Assembly (NCBI GenBank): GCA_012522335.1
Contig: JAAYKP010000077.1
Coordinates: 1-45,615, forward strand
Length of the DNA: 45,615 nt
Direction: 5' to 3'
From: Bacillota bacterium
GTDB taxonomy: Bacteria > Bacillota > Dethiobacteria > Dethiobacterales > Dethiobacteraceae
Positions 25,824-34,225 of this stretch are shown in pieces. The notes below the pieces were generated by a model. The model searched no databases, was not told the DNA's origin, and saw only the letters and a list, made by a program, of their open reading frames with translations. Position 1 is the stretch's first letter, and every line of letters starts with the position of its first letter. The translations under genes and the position numbers were made by a program.

Positions 25824-26551
25824 GTTTACTGAAACACTGGAAATTAAGGCTGCGCCTGCTCTATCTGCGCCTTTTGCACCGTCTGGGCATGGAAATTTTG
25901 CCCGAAATATATTATGTGGGCAGTTCGGAAACATTACCGCCCCCCTTAACCCAGGATGAAGAAGTTTTTTTGCTGGAAAAGCTAAAACTGGGTGATTATG
26001 CTGTTAAGACAGTTTTAATAGAACGTAACCTGCGCCTGGTAGTTTATATCGCCCGCAAATTTGAAAATACCGGTATTCATATTGATGATTTGGTATCAAT
26101 TGGCACCATTGGTTTAATTAAGGCTGTCAATACTTTCGATCCCCATAAAAATATTAAATTAGCTACTTATGCTTCTAAATGTATTGAAAATGAAATTTTA
26201 ATGTTCCTGCGGCGGAATAATAAAGTTAAAGCGGAAGTATCCTTTGATGAACCGCTTAATGTGGACTGGGACGGTAACGAGTTACTGCTGTCAGATGTTT
26301 TGGGTACAGAAAATGACTTGGTATTGAAAAATATTGAAGCAGAAGTGGAACGGAAGCTTCTGTATTCAGCCATTGAGAAGTTAAGCAGCCGTGAAAGAAA
26401 AATTATGGAACTGCGCTTTGGCCTCCTGGGGCAGGAAGAGAAAACGCAGAAGGAAGTGGCGGTATTATTAGGCATTTCGCAATCTTATATTTCCCGCCTG
26501 GAAAAAAGAATTATTAAACGGTTGAAAAAAGAGATAAAAAAAATGGAATAG
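25820..26551 (+). CDS. sigE: RNA polymerase sigma-E factor, mother-cell specific (pro-form)
   Basis: This sigma factor directs early mother-cell transcription during sporulation. The product has 243 residues. The first 30 or so are a basic, amphipathic pro-sequence ([20 protein letters not shown]), followed by [16 protein letters not shown], which matches the processing region in Bacillus sigma-E (YYIGG). Region 2 includes [17 protein letters not shown] and [16 protein letters not shown]; region 4 ends with [20 protein letters not shown], the helix-turn-helix. The start is TTG at 25820, overlapping the spoIIGA stop (TTGA), with GGGAGGTG before it. Confidence 0.96.
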   Translation: MSLLKHWKLRLRLLYLRLLHRLGMEILPEIYYVGSSETLPPPLTQDEEVFLLEKLKLGDYAVKTVLIERNLRLVVYIARKFENTGIHIDDLVSIGTIGLIKAVNTFDPHKNIKLATYASKCIENEILMFLRRNNKVKAEVSFDEPLNVDWDGNELLLSDVLGTENDLVLKNIEAEVERKLLYSAIEKLSSRERKIMELRFGLLGQEEKTQKEVAVLLGISQSYISRLEKRIIKRLKKEIKKME

Positions 26552-26674
26552 TGCCGGGGCATGTTAAAGCTGGGAATCTTTAGCTGAATAAAATTACCCT
26601 CCCAGGAAATAATGCAGATAGAAAGGACAGGGGATTTATTCCTTGTCATTTTAATCCGGGAGGGGATGAGCTTG

Positions 26675-27445
26675 ATGAACAAGGTAGAAATTTGCGGTGT
26701 TAATACATCAAAACTGCCCGTCCTGAAAAACGAAGAGATGCGTCGTTTATTTGTACGCTATCAGGCCGGTGATGAGAGCGCCCGGCAAAAGTTGGTCAAT
26801 GGTAATTTACGCTTAGTCCTGAGCGTGATTCAGCGCTTTAACAATCGCGGTGAATATGTAGACGATCTGTTTCAGGTCGGCTGCATTGGACTAATTAAAG
26901 CCATTGATAATTTTGATCTTAGCCAGAATGTCAAATTTTCTACGTATGCCGTCCCCATGATTATTGGAGAAATTCGCCGCTACCTGCGTGATAATAATCC
27001 TATCCGCGTCTCACGTTCCCTGCGCGATATTGCTTATAAAGTACTGCAGGTACGCGACTCTTTGGCCAACCAGTTTGGTCGCGAACCGAACATAAGTGAA
27101 ATCGCTAAAGAATTAAATTTAAAGCGTGAAGATATTGTTTTTGCTTTAGACGCCATCCAGGAACCGGTGTCTTTATTTGAACCGATTTATCATGATGGCG
27201 GCGACCCGATTTTTGTCATGGATCAAATATCTGATGATAAAAATCAGGATGAAAAATGGTTAGAGGTTTTAGCCATCAAGGAAGCATTACAGAAGCTTAA
27301 TGAAAGGGAGAAATTAATTCTTACCTTACGTTTTTACCGTGGCAAAACGCAAATGGAAGTAGCTGATGAGATTGGTATTTCCCAGGCACAGGTTTCCCGT
27401 CTGGAGAAAGCTGCTTTAGGTCATTTGCGTAAACATGTGCAGTAA
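26675..27445 (+). CDS. sigG: RNA polymerase sigma-G factor, forespore specific
   Basis: Sigma-G drives late forespore gene expression. The protein begins MNKVEICGVNTSKLPVLKNEEM, which matches the start of known sigma-G proteins. ATG at 26675 was chosen since GGGAGGGG ends 9 bases before it; TTG at 26672 and ATG at 26666 are less likely. The product has 256 residues. GCIGLIKAIDNFDLSQNVKFSTYAVPMI is the -10 binding region 2, and region 4 ends GISQAQVSRLEKAALGHLRK. About 120 bases separate it from sigE, where a forespore promoter is expected, but I could not identify one. Confidence 0.96.
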   Translation: MNKVEICGVNTSKLPVLKNEEMRRLFVRYQAGDESARQKLVNGNLRLVLSVIQRFNNRGEYVDDLFQVGCIGLIKAIDNFDLSQNVKFSTYAVPMIIGEIRRYLRDNNPIRVSRSLRDIAYKVLQVRDSLANQFGREPNISEIAKELNLKREDIVFALDAIQEPVSLFEPIYHDGGDPIFVMDQISDDKNQDEKWLEVLAIKEALQKLNEREKLILTLRFYRGKTQMEVADEIGISQAQVSRLEKAALGHLRKHVQ

Positions 27446-27468
27446 GCAGACAAAGGAGGTGGAGAAAG

Positions 27469-27666
27469 GTGCACAAGAGATTTTTTGGGCGTGTAGGGGT
27501 TAGTATGCTCCTGGCGTTCTCACTCTTGCTGGTATTCCTGTCTCCTCCCGGCGAAGTCGTGCAGGCTTTTAATCAGTCGAACCTCATACGGGTGACTGAA
27601 GTCCGTGAAGTAGACGGTCAGTATTACTATCGGCGTGCTGCTCCTGTTGCCGAATTTTGGCCGTAA
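27469..27666 (+). CDS. small exported protein, function unknown, behind sigG
   Basis: The product has 65 residues. GTG at 27469 lies 9 bases after a perfect AAAGGAGG and 23 bases after the sigG stop. The N-terminus has a positive stretch (HKRFFGR) and a hydrophobic core (VSMLLAFSLLLVFLS) followed by PPGEVVQA, a plausible signal peptidase I site near residue 33. The mature part would be only about 32 residues, with a YYYRR core. I do not recognise it. Position after sigG and before a terminator suggests production in sporulating cells, which is inference. Confidence 0.7.
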   Translation: MHKRFFGRVGVSMLLAFSLLLVFLSPPGEVVQAFNQSNLIRVTEVREVDGQYYYRRAAPVAEFWP

Positions 27667-27712
27667 AAATGTGAGCCTTTTTTAGCAGCAACTGATAATC
27701 TAATGTTTTCTC

Positions 27713-27737
27713 AAGAGGGTGCAGACCCTCTTTTTGT
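27713..27737 (+). terminator. terminator after the sigG unit
   Basis: AAGAGGGT (27713-27720) pairs perfectly with ACCCTCTT (27725-27732) around GCAG, followed by T's to about 27735. Confidence 0.9.
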
Positions 27738-27805
27738 TTTATAGTCCAATGGACAGACAGTCCGGCATATACTGTAGGAAAAGGATCTGAAAGAAGAGGT
27801 GTGCC

Positions 27806-28063
27806 ATGATTAAGATCTCCGACCTGCGCAATCGTGAGGTAATCAATATCGTCGACGGAAAAAGGCTCGGGGTGATTTGCGATCTTGATCTAGATCTGGA
27901 AAACGGCCGTATTGCTGCCATTATCGTTCCCGGCACCAACCGCTTATTTGGCTTTTTGGGAGGTGCCCGTGATTATGTTATACCCTGGGAAAATATTGTT
28001 AAATTTGGTGTAGACACGATCCTGGTGGAGCTGACAGGGCCGGCCGGTCACACACGTTATTAG
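27806..28063 (+). CDS. ylmC: YlmC/YmxH family PRC-barrel sporulation protein
   Basis: The 85-residue protein has the PRC-barrel fold pattern: MIKISDLRNREVINIVDGKRLGVICDLDLDLENGRI, then the IVPG and DYVIPWENIVKFGVDTILVEL beta segments. The YlmC/YmxH family is widespread in spore formers and lies after sigG or near it; the molecular role is not known. ATG at 27806 follows AAGAGGTG. It stands alone between the sigG terminator and the nrd promoter. TCCGGCATATACT upstream resembles the -10 of sporulation promoters, but no matching -35 is at the right distance. Confidence 0.88.
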   Translation: MIKISDLRNREVINIVDGKRLGVICDLDLDLENGRIAAIIVPGTNRLFGFLGGARDYVIPWENIVKFGVDTILVELTGPAGHTRY

Positions 28064-28090
28064 GATTTTGGCGCGGGCAAAGAATAGTCC

Positions 28091-28142
28091 TTGCTATACT
28101 ATATCTGGTGTTGTATAATTGTACCAGCACTATATATAGTGC
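28091..28142 (+). promoter_or_regulatory. nrd promoter overlapped by two NrdR boxes
   Basis: The promoter is TTGCTA (28091-28096), 17 bases, TATAAT (28114-28119). NrdR box 1, ATACTATATCTGGTGT, covers 28096-28111 between -35 and -10. Box 2, GCACTATATATAGTGC, covers 28127-28142 over the expected start site and is a perfect palindrome. The boxes start 31 bases apart, three helical turns, the arrangement known for NrdR operators (consensus ACACTATATATAGTGT). Repression of nrdR-nrdD-nrdG by NrdR is the clear reading. Confidence 0.9.
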
Positions 28143-28207
28143 CTAATCTGGTGAAAGATGTTATTATTTTCCAGTTTTAACCAGTCCCGACAGGGGGTGA
28201 GGAGTTA

Positions 28208-28672
28208 ATGAAATGCCCGCACTGCGGTTGCGTAGAGAGCCGTGTTGTAGATTCCCGCTCGACAGATGAAGGTAGTGCAATTCGCAGACGCCGGGAATGC
28301 ACTGTTTGCGAAAAGCGGTTTACAACTTACGAAAAGTTGGAAGAAATACCGCTCATTGTGGTGAAGCGCAATGGTAACCGCCAAATGTTTGACCGCGCCA
28401 AAATTTTAAACGGCCTGATTTATGCGGGGGGTAAGCAGAATATTCCCCTTCATGTTTTTGAACAGTTGGTAGATGAGGTGGAACGTGAACTGCGTAATAA
28501 TTTTTCGCAGGAAGTAAGCTCGGATGAAATCGGCAAGCGCGTTTTGGCCAAGCTGTATGAGATTGACGAGGTGGCCTATGTACGCTTTGCTTCCGTGTAT
28601 CACAAGTTTACCAGTATTGATGATTTTAAAAAGGCGTTGGCAGAAATGCCGCCCAAAAACAGCACAAGTTAA
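28208..28672 (+). CDS. nrdR: transcriptional repressor NrdR
   Basis: NrdR represses ribonucleotide reductase genes when dATP is bound. The product has 154 residues. The N-terminal zinc ribbon has C3xxC6 and C31xxC34 with the basic segment RRRREC. An ATP-cone domain follows from about 46 to 136 (IVVKRNGNRQMFDRAKI). ATG at 28208 follows GGGGGTGAGGAG. It stands first in an operon with nrdD and nrdG, under two NrdR boxes, so it would control itself and the class III reductase. Confidence 0.97.
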   Translation: MKCPHCGCVESRVVDSRSTDEGSAIRRRRECTVCEKRFTTYEKLEEIPLIVVKRNGNRQMFDRAKILNGLIYAGGKQNIPLHVFEQLVDEVERELRNNFSQEVSSDEIGKRVLAKLYEIDEVAYVRFASVYHKFTSIDDFKKALAEMPPKNSTS

Positions 28673-28693
28673 CTAGCGACCGGAGGAAGAGTA

Positions 28694-30718
28694 ATGTTTA
28701 CAGAGATTCGGAAAAGAGACGGACGTGTTGTCCCCTTTAATGCAGAAAAAATTACTGATGCCATTATCAAGGCGGCAAAGGCCGTGGGGGGAGATAACCG
28801 CAAGATAGCAGAAAACCTGACCGCTCAGGTTATCAAAGCTCTGCGGGAGTCAGGCTTTAACGGTATGATCCCCGCAGTAGAAGATGTCCAGGACATGGTA
28901 GAAAAAGTGCTCATTGAAAATGGACATGCCCGGACAGCAAAAGCTTACATCCTGTATCGCGATCGCCGCACCCGTATTCGCGACGGAAAAAGCGATTTGA
29001 TGGATACAGTGAAAGAAATCTTAATTGAAACCAGCCGTGAGAATGCAAATGTTTCTAACTCACCCTCTGCCAAAATGCTGCAGATTGCCAGTGCGGCCAG
29101 CAAGCATTATTATCTCACCAATTTACTGCCTGAAGAATATTCGCAGGCTCATCTGGATGGGGCTTTTCATATTCATGATCTGGATTACTACGGCAAAACT
29201 TTAAATTGTCTGCAGATAGACCTGTTTAAACTGCTTTCTTCAGGCTTTGACACAGGTTATGGCTACATTCGTCCGCCGAAACGTATTGCTTCCGCTGCTG
29301 CTCAGGCAGCCATTATTCTGCAAAGCAACCAAAATGATATGTTTGGCGGCCAAAGTTTTCCGCATTTTGACCGTTCCATGTCGCAAATTATCGCCACCAT
29401 GCCTAAGGAACCGGATGAGGATGAAATCTTTCAGGCCATGGAAGGTCTTGTTTATAATTTAAATACCATGCATTCCCGTGCCGGCGCCCAGGTGCCCTTT
29501 TCTTCCCTTAATGTCGGTACTGATACCACTGCGATGGGACGAGCCGTTACCAGAGCGCTGCTGCGGGCCTTTGAGAGAGGTTTGGGCCGCGGGGAAAGTC
29601 CCATTTTCCCCAATCTGGTTTTCCGGGTAAAAAAAGGCGTTAACTTTAATCCCGAAGATCCCAATTATGATTTATTTGTGTATGCTCTCAAAGTGGCAGC
29701 GAAACGTTTAAATCCCACTTTTAGTTTTATGGACAGCTCCTTTAATGCTAAATATGGTGACGAAGTAGCTTATATGGGCTGTCGTACCCGGGTTATCGGC
29801 AATCGCCATGGCGCGGAGGTTGCCGCGGGCCGCGGCAATATTGCGCCGGTGTCCTTAAACCTGCCGCGTTTGGCGCTGCAGACACGGGATATTAATACTT
29901 TTTTTGTGGAGCTGGATCGTCTCCTGCGTCTGGCTGCGCGTCAACTGCTGCATCGTTTTGAAATTCTCGGCAATATACGGGCGAAAGATCTGCCTTTTTT
30001 AATGGGGCAGAGGCTGTATATGGGTTCAGAGGAGCTGGGTCCTAACGACCCGATTAAAGAGGCTATTAAGCACGGTACGCTGTCTGTAGGCTTTATCGGC
30101 TTGGCTGAAACTCTGCAGGTACTGTTGGGAAAACACCATGGCGAAGATCAGGAGGCACAGGAACTGGGTTTAAAAATTGTCTCTCATATGTCCAAACGTA
30201 TGCGGCAGTTCTCGGATGAATTTGATCTCAACTTTACACTGGTGGCAACACCGGCAGAAGGCCTGTCAGGCCGTTTTGTCAAGATTGACCGCGAGCAGTT
30301 TGGTATTATTCCTAATGTGACAGATAAGGAGTATTATACTAATTCGGTGCATGTGCCTGTAAACTACTGCATCTCTTTATTTGACAAATTAAGTATCGAA
30401 GGAGTATACCATAAATATTGTGATGCCGGGCATATAGCCTATGTGGAGCTGGAGGGTCCTCCTGGGGAAAACTATGAAGCTGTGGAACAGATAGTACGTC
30501 ATATGGCTGCCAGTGATGTCGGTTATGGCGGTATAAACTATCCCCTTGATGAATGCCGTGACTGCGGCTATAGTGGGATTATGCATGACTGCTGTCCCGG
30601 CTGCGGCGGCACTAATGTACGCCGTATTCGCCGCATTACAGGTTATTTGTCTACAGAGGAGCGCTTTAACAGCGCTAAACAGGCTGAACTGCGCGACCGC
30701 AAACCACACTTACACTAA
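28694..30718 (+). CDS. nrdD: anaerobic (class III) ribonucleoside-triphosphate reductase
   Basis: NrdD makes deoxyribonucleoside triphosphates through a glycyl radical and works only without oxygen. The product has 674 residues. An ATP-cone domain at the N-terminus (FTEIRKRDGRVVPFNAEKI) allows allosteric control by ATP/dATP. HIHDLDYYGKTLNC lies near 157-170. The C-terminal zinc site has the Cys pairs CRDC and CCPGC, and the glycyl radical loop RITGYLS places the radical Gly at about 650. ATG at 28694 follows GGAGGAAG. nrdG, the activase, follows after 22 bases. Confidence 0.97.
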   Translation: MFTEIRKRDGRVVPFNAEKITDAIIKAAKAVGGDNRKIAENLTAQVIKALRESGFNGMIPAVEDVQDMVEKVLIENGHARTAKAYILYRDRRTRIRDGKSDLMDTVKEILIETSRENANVSNSPSAKMLQIASAASKHYYLTNLLPEEYSQAHLDGAFHIHDLDYYGKTLNCLQIDLFKLLSSGFDTGYGYIRPPKRIASAAAQAAIILQSNQNDMFGGQSFPHFDRSMSQIIATMPKEPDEDEIFQAMEGLVYNLNTMHSRAGAQVPFSSLNVGTDTTAMGRAVTRALLRAFERGLGRGESPIFPNLVFRVKKGVNFNPEDPNYDLFVYALKVAAKRLNPTFSFMDSSFNAKYGDEVAYMGCRTRVIGNRHGAEVAAGRGNIAPVSLNLPRLALQTRDINTFFVELDRLLRLAARQLLHRFEILGNIRAKDLPFLMGQRLYMGSEELGPNDPIKEAIKHGTLSVGFIGLAETLQVLLGKHHGEDQEAQELGLKIVSHMSKRMRQFSDEFDLNFTLVATPAEGLSGRFVKIDREQFGIIPNVTDKEYYTNSVHVPVNYCISLFDKLSIEGVYHKYCDAGHIAYVELEGPPGENYEAVEQIVRHMAASDVGYGGINYPLDECRDCGYSGIMHDCCPGCGGTNVRRIRRITGYLSTEERFNSAKQAELRDRKPHLH

Positions 30719-30740
30719 CCGATAATCGGGGGTAAAAATA

Positions 30741-31277
30741 ATGAAGCTTAATCTGGCAGGCTTACATAAATATAGTGTTGTGGATGGTCCGGGGATCCGC
30801 AGCGTAGTGTTTACCCAGGGCTGTCCTCATCACTGTCCCGGCTGTCATAACCCGCACACCCATGATCCTGCCGCGGGAGAGTGGGTGGAGATTAGTGAAG
30901 TGGCGCGGCAGCTTTTAACTGACAAAAATGTCCGTGGGATCACCTTCTCGGGTGGGGAGCCTTTTTTACAGGCGCGTGCCTTGGCCGCATTGGCAGCGCT
31001 GCTGAAAGCGCAGCTGCCGGGTCTGCATCTGACAGTGTACAGCGGTTATACTTATGAACAGCTGCAGCAGCAGGCACGGCAGGATGCCGGTACCGCCATG
31101 CTCTTAGCTGCCAGCGACCTGCTGATTGACGGTCCCTATCTGGAAGGGCAGCGGGATTTATCATTACTTTATCGTGGTTCACAAAACCAAAGAATCATAG
31201 ATGTGCCGGCAAGCATCAAATCAGGTAAAATAGTACTGTCAGAATTACACTATCGTGGGGTGCAGGCTCGTGCCTAA
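30741..31277 (+). CDS. nrdG: anaerobic ribonucleotide reductase activating protein (radical SAM)
   Basis: NrdG uses a 4Fe-4S cluster and S-adenosylmethionine to create the glycyl radical on NrdD. The product has 178 residues. The cluster motif C28xxxC32xxC35 (QGCPHHCPGCHN) is the radical SAM signature, and TFSGGEPF is the SAM-binding GGE motif. DLLIDGPYLEGQRDLSLLYRGSQNQR is typical of the NrdG C-terminal half. ATG at 30741 follows TCGGGGG. Its end overlaps the next gene by 8 bases. Confidence 0.96.
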   Translation: MKLNLAGLHKYSVVDGPGIRSVVFTQGCPHHCPGCHNPHTHDPAAGEWVEISEVARQLLTDKNVRGITFSGGEPFLQARALAALAALLKAQLPGLHLTVYSGYTYEQLQQQARQDAGTAMLLAASDLLIDGPYLEGQRDLSLLYRGSQNQRIIDVPASIKSGKIVLSELHYRGVQARA

Positions 31278-32076
31278 AGAGGAGATTTATCAGGCAGGCT
31301 CTGTGCGTTATCTGCAGTTTCATCATTTGCAGTCTGCCGGCCTGCTGCATGGCTTTACACTGCGCCAGGGCGGAGTGAGCAGGCCGCCATACGCCAGTCT
31401 GAATATGGGACTGCATGTCGGGGATGATGAGCAGGCGGTGCGGGCAAACCGCCGACTGGCAGCCGCGGCTCTGGGTTATCCAGCGGCTTCCGTTGTTGTC
31501 GGAGAACAAGTACACGGCACTTTAATTGCCCATGCTACCCCGGAGCTGGCCGGACGCGGTCATGCCAGTATGACAGATGCCCTGCCGGGAACCGATGGTT
31601 TAATTTGTACTGACCCGGGAGTTGTACTGATGGCCCATGCTGCAGACTGCACCATCCTTTTCTTTTTTGATCCGGTAAAGCGCTGTATAGGCTTAGCCCA
31701 TGCCGGTTGGCGCGGGGCAGTGGCAGGGATGGGGCCACTAATGGTAGAGGCCCTGCTTAAACTGGGCTGCCGTCCGCAAAACATTCGGGCAGCTTTAGCC
31801 CCTACCATCGGACCATGCTGCTACCAGGTTGGAGAAAATGTGATCGAGCAGGTGCCGCAGGAGTGGCGGGCTCAGGTGATCCACCGGGCTGCCGCTGCTT
31901 ACTATTTTGATTTACCGGAACTGCAGCGTCTGCAGCTGCAGGCAGCAGGTATCAAAGCGGAAAACCTGATTAAGAGTGATTTTTGTACAGCCTGCCGACC
32001 GGATTTATTTTATTCGTATCGTGCAGCCGGTGGGCAAACCGGTCGGATGGCCGGTCTAATTTCAATGAAGTGGTAG
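31270..32076 (+). CDS. pgeF: YlmD/YfiH family purine nucleoside phosphorylase (polyphenol oxidase-like)
   Basis: The product belongs to the family annotated as laccase-like polyphenol oxidase or PgeF; family members are reported to phosphorolyse purine nucleosides. GTG at 31270 was chosen because GTGGGGTG lies 9 bases upstream; an earlier GTG at 31255 lies within it. That gives 268 residues. Characteristic are NMGLHVGDD, EQVHG, HAADCTILFF, HAGWRG and the end SDFCTACRPDLFYSYR, which hold the conserved His and Cys ligands. It is the first member of the ylm-type block next to sepF and divIVA. Confidence 0.9.
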   Translation: MPKEEIYQAGSVRYLQFHHLQSAGLLHGFTLRQGGVSRPPYASLNMGLHVGDDEQAVRANRRLAAAALGYPAASVVVGEQVHGTLIAHATPELAGRGHASMTDALPGTDGLICTDPGVVLMAHAADCTILFFFDPVKRCIGLAHAGWRGAVAGMGPLMVEALLKLGCRPQNIRAALAPTIGPCCYQVGENVIEQVPQEWRAQVIHRAAAAYYFDLPELQRLQLQAAGIKAENLIKSDFCTACRPDLFYSYRAAGGQTGRMAGLISMKW

Positions 32077-32083
32077 GGAAAAG

Positions 32084-33049
32084 ATGCAAAAGCGTAGAAG
32101 TTTTAAAGTAATTCAAGGGCATAAGGGTACCAAAAAACGCCCGAAAATATATAATCTGCTGCTCCTGACGCTGCTGCTCCTGCTGCTGCGTATTGCCTGG
32201 CCCTTTGCCCATCAGGCGCTGGCCGCTGCCTTTGTCCGTACCGTTCCAGCCCAGACGGGAGTGCTGGAACATATCGTGGCAGCCCATGGTGTAATTGTAC
32301 GTCAGGAACATGTGGTGGCGGCACCTTTTACAGGCACCATAAAATGGCTGGTCGCTCCCGGTGAACGTTTGGCCACCGGCGCAGCTGTAGCCACCATTAC
32401 TTCTGACGGGGGAATTAGCCGGACCGTCACGATGCCGGCAGCGGGAATAGTGATCAGAAAACTGGATGGCTTTGAAGGAGCCCTGCAGCCGGCGGTGCTG
32501 GAAAAGCCGGCATCGCTAAATGTAGCGGGATTAAGAAGATCAGAGCTTAACCGGCAGGAGTTGGCAGACGGGGCTGAAGTACAGCGTGGCACCTTTATTT
32601 TTAAATATATTGATGATTATCATTGGTACCTGGTGGCGCAGTTTAAGCCTGATGCCTTTGCTGCCTTAGAGGAGAAAAAAACGGTTAGTCTGCGCCTTTC
32701 TTTGGACGAAGCCGCTGCTGTTCGTGCCCGGGTTGAAAAAATCACGGAAAAGGACGGCCTTGTTACTGCTGTTTTTGCCCTGCAGGAGCAGCTGCCGGGC
32801 TGTTATGAAGAGCGCTTTGCCGAGCTTCAGATTATTACCCAGAGTACCAGAGGCTTAATACTGCCCACCTCAGCCCTGCGGCTGCGGGGTGAAAAGACGG
32901 GTGTCTATGTCTTAGATCAGTCATTGGTGCAGTATCGCGAAGTAGAAGTAATAACAGCTGAAGCTGAACAGATGGTGGTGCGCGGTTTGCCTACCGGTAT
33001 ACCGGTAATTACTAATCCGTTTTTGGTGAAAGTGGGACAGAAATTATGA
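32084..33049 (+). CDS. HlyD-like membrane-anchored adaptor protein, role unknown
   Basis: The 321-residue protein starts with a basic cytoplasmic stretch, then a membrane helix (about 23-47; LLLLTLLLLLLRIAWPF), and a large outside part. The segment after the helix (GVIVRQEHVVAAPFTGTIKWLVAPGERLATGAAVATI) reads as a barrel-sandwich (biotinyl-lipoyl-like) motif, as in HlyD/membrane fusion proteins. A later part (LILPTSALRLRGEKTGVYVL) matches the C-terminal adaptor domain. No exporter gene lies nearby. Proteins like this are found between ylmD and ylmE in related clostridia, so a link to division or envelope building is more likely than drug export; this is inference. Confidence 0.72.
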   Translation: MQKRRSFKVIQGHKGTKKRPKIYNLLLLTLLLLLLRIAWPFAHQALAAAFVRTVPAQTGVLEHIVAAHGVIVRQEHVVAAPFTGTIKWLVAPGERLATGAAVATITSDGGISRTVTMPAAGIVIRKLDGFEGALQPAVLEKPASLNVAGLRRSELNRQELADGAEVQRGTFIFKYIDDYHWYLVAQFKPDAFAALEEKKTVSLRLSLDEAAAVRARVEKITEKDGLVTAVFALQEQLPGCYEERFAELQIITQSTRGLILPTSALRLRGEKTGVYVLDQSLVQYREVEVITAEAEQMVVRGLPTGIPVITNPFLVKVGQKL

Positions 33050-33717
33050 ATGAGCTGGCACAGCAAATTATCAAGGTACGGCAGCGTCTGCAGCAGGCAG
33101 CACAGCGGGCCGGACACAAACCTGTACAGCTGTTGGCGGTAACGAAACAAGTATCCGTGGAGCGTATTGAACAAGCTTATACTTTGGGTTTAACAAAATT
33201 TGGTGAAAGCAAAGTGCAGGAAGCTCTGCCTAAACTGGCACGTCTCCCCCAGGCTGAATGGCATTATATAGGGCGTCTGCAGACAAATAAGGTTAAAGAT
33301 GTGGTCGGCAGGTTTGCCCTGATTCATTCCTTAGATCGCTGGAAATTGGCAGAAGCTTTAGAAGGGGAAGCCGCCAAAAAAGAACAGCAGGTAGGTGTTT
33401 TAGTCCAGGTGAATATCGGCAGGGAGGAACAGAAGGGCGGCCTGGATCCGGCAGAGGTGTCAGATTTTATCCACGAGCTTTCCTCTTTGCCCCACCTGCG
33501 GCTTGAAGGTCTGATGGCCATTCCTCCCCAAACTGCAGACCCGGAGGAGGCACGTCCATATTTTAGAGCAATGTTCCAGTTATTCAGCAGCCTGCGCAGC
33601 GGCGGGTTCAAGCTGAAGCTTCTTTCCATGGGCATGTCTCAAGACTTCGAGGTAGCGGTGGAGGAGGGGGCTAATCTGGTACGCATTGGCAGCCTACTTT
33701 TTGGTGAAAGAGCCTAA
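33046..33717 (+). CDS. yggS: pyridoxal phosphate homeostasis protein, YggS/YlmE family
   Basis: The 223-residue product is a small single-domain PLP-binding barrel. The PLP lysine lies in LLAVTKQV near residue 29, and HYIGRLQTNKVKDVVG and IGSLLFGER are family hallmarks; LSMGMSQDFEVAVEEGANLVRIGS binds the phosphate. It buffers PLP and amino acid pools rather than catalysing a known reaction. ATG at 33046 overlaps the previous stop (ATGA). It is the usual neighbour of sepF in Firmicutes (ylmE). Confidence 0.94.
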   Translation: MNELAQQIIKVRQRLQQAAQRAGHKPVQLLAVTKQVSVERIEQAYTLGLTKFGESKVQEALPKLARLPQAEWHYIGRLQTNKVKDVVGRFALIHSLDRWKLAEALEGEAAKKEQQVGVLVQVNIGREEQKGGLDPAEVSDFIHELSSLPHLRLEGLMAIPPQTADPEEARPYFRAMFQLFSSLRSGGFKLKLLSMGMSQDFEVAVEEGANLVRIGSLLFGERA

Positions 33718-33733
33718 TTAGGAGGAGTAAAAA

Positions 33734-34171
33734 GTGGCTTCATTTTGGGAGAAAGCATTAGCATTTTTTGGTTTAATGGAAGAGGTAGAGGAAGAAGATA
33801 CTTATGAGGAGTTGGATGATGTCAGACAAGTGACTCCACGGACACGCAAGGGTACCGTTGTCAATCTGCATACTGCAAGTAGTAAGAATATGCGTCTGGT
33901 CATAACCAAACCTTATGAATTTGCCGAGGCGCAGACAATTGTAGAGCATATTAAGAACCGCAGGCCGGTCCTGGTGAATCTGGAAGATACGGAAAAGGAT
34001 GAAGCTAAACGGATTATCGACTTTATTTCCGGTGCTACTTACGCCTTGGACGGCAATATGCAGAAAGTAAGCCAGCAAATCTTTATTTTTGCCCCGGCGC
34101 ATGTCGAGGTAAATGCTGACATGCGTCGTGAGTTAAGTGACCGCGGCGTAGTTACAGATATAGAAGAATAA
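33734..34171 (+). CDS. sepF: cell division protein SepF
   Basis: SepF forms rings that bind the FtsZ tail and the membrane. The product has 145 residues. An amphipathic N-terminal helix (MASFWEKALAFFGLMEE) serves as membrane anchor, then an acidic linker, then the core domain (VVNLHTASSKNMRLVITKPYEFAEAQTIVEHIKNRRPVLVNLE, about 42-84) and FISGATYALDGNMQKVSQQIFIFAP. GTG at 33734 follows TTAGGAGGAG. The ylmG gene, usually next, is absent here; ylmH follows after 54 bases. Confidence 0.95.
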   Translation: MASFWEKALAFFGLMEEVEEEDTYEELDDVRQVTPRTRKGTVVNLHTASSKNMRLVITKPYEFAEAQTIVEHIKNRRPVLVNLEDTEKDEAKRIIDFISGATYALDGNMQKVSQQIFIFAPAHVEVNADMRRELSDRGVVTDIEE

Positions 34172-34225
34172 AAGGTCGCTTTGGGCCGGGTATAACGCCG
34201 CGAAAGCAAAGTTTGGAGGCAGATA

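Noticed and set aside
26552-26674. Forespore (sigma-F/sigma-G type) promoter ahead of sigG
   Set aside because: GGGAATCTT resembles a sigma-F -10, but no GTATA-like -35 stands at the needed distance.
27741-27775. Sigma-E promoter ahead of ylmC
   Set aside because: CATATACT resembles a -10, but the only ATA candidate for the -35 is 22 bases away, too far.
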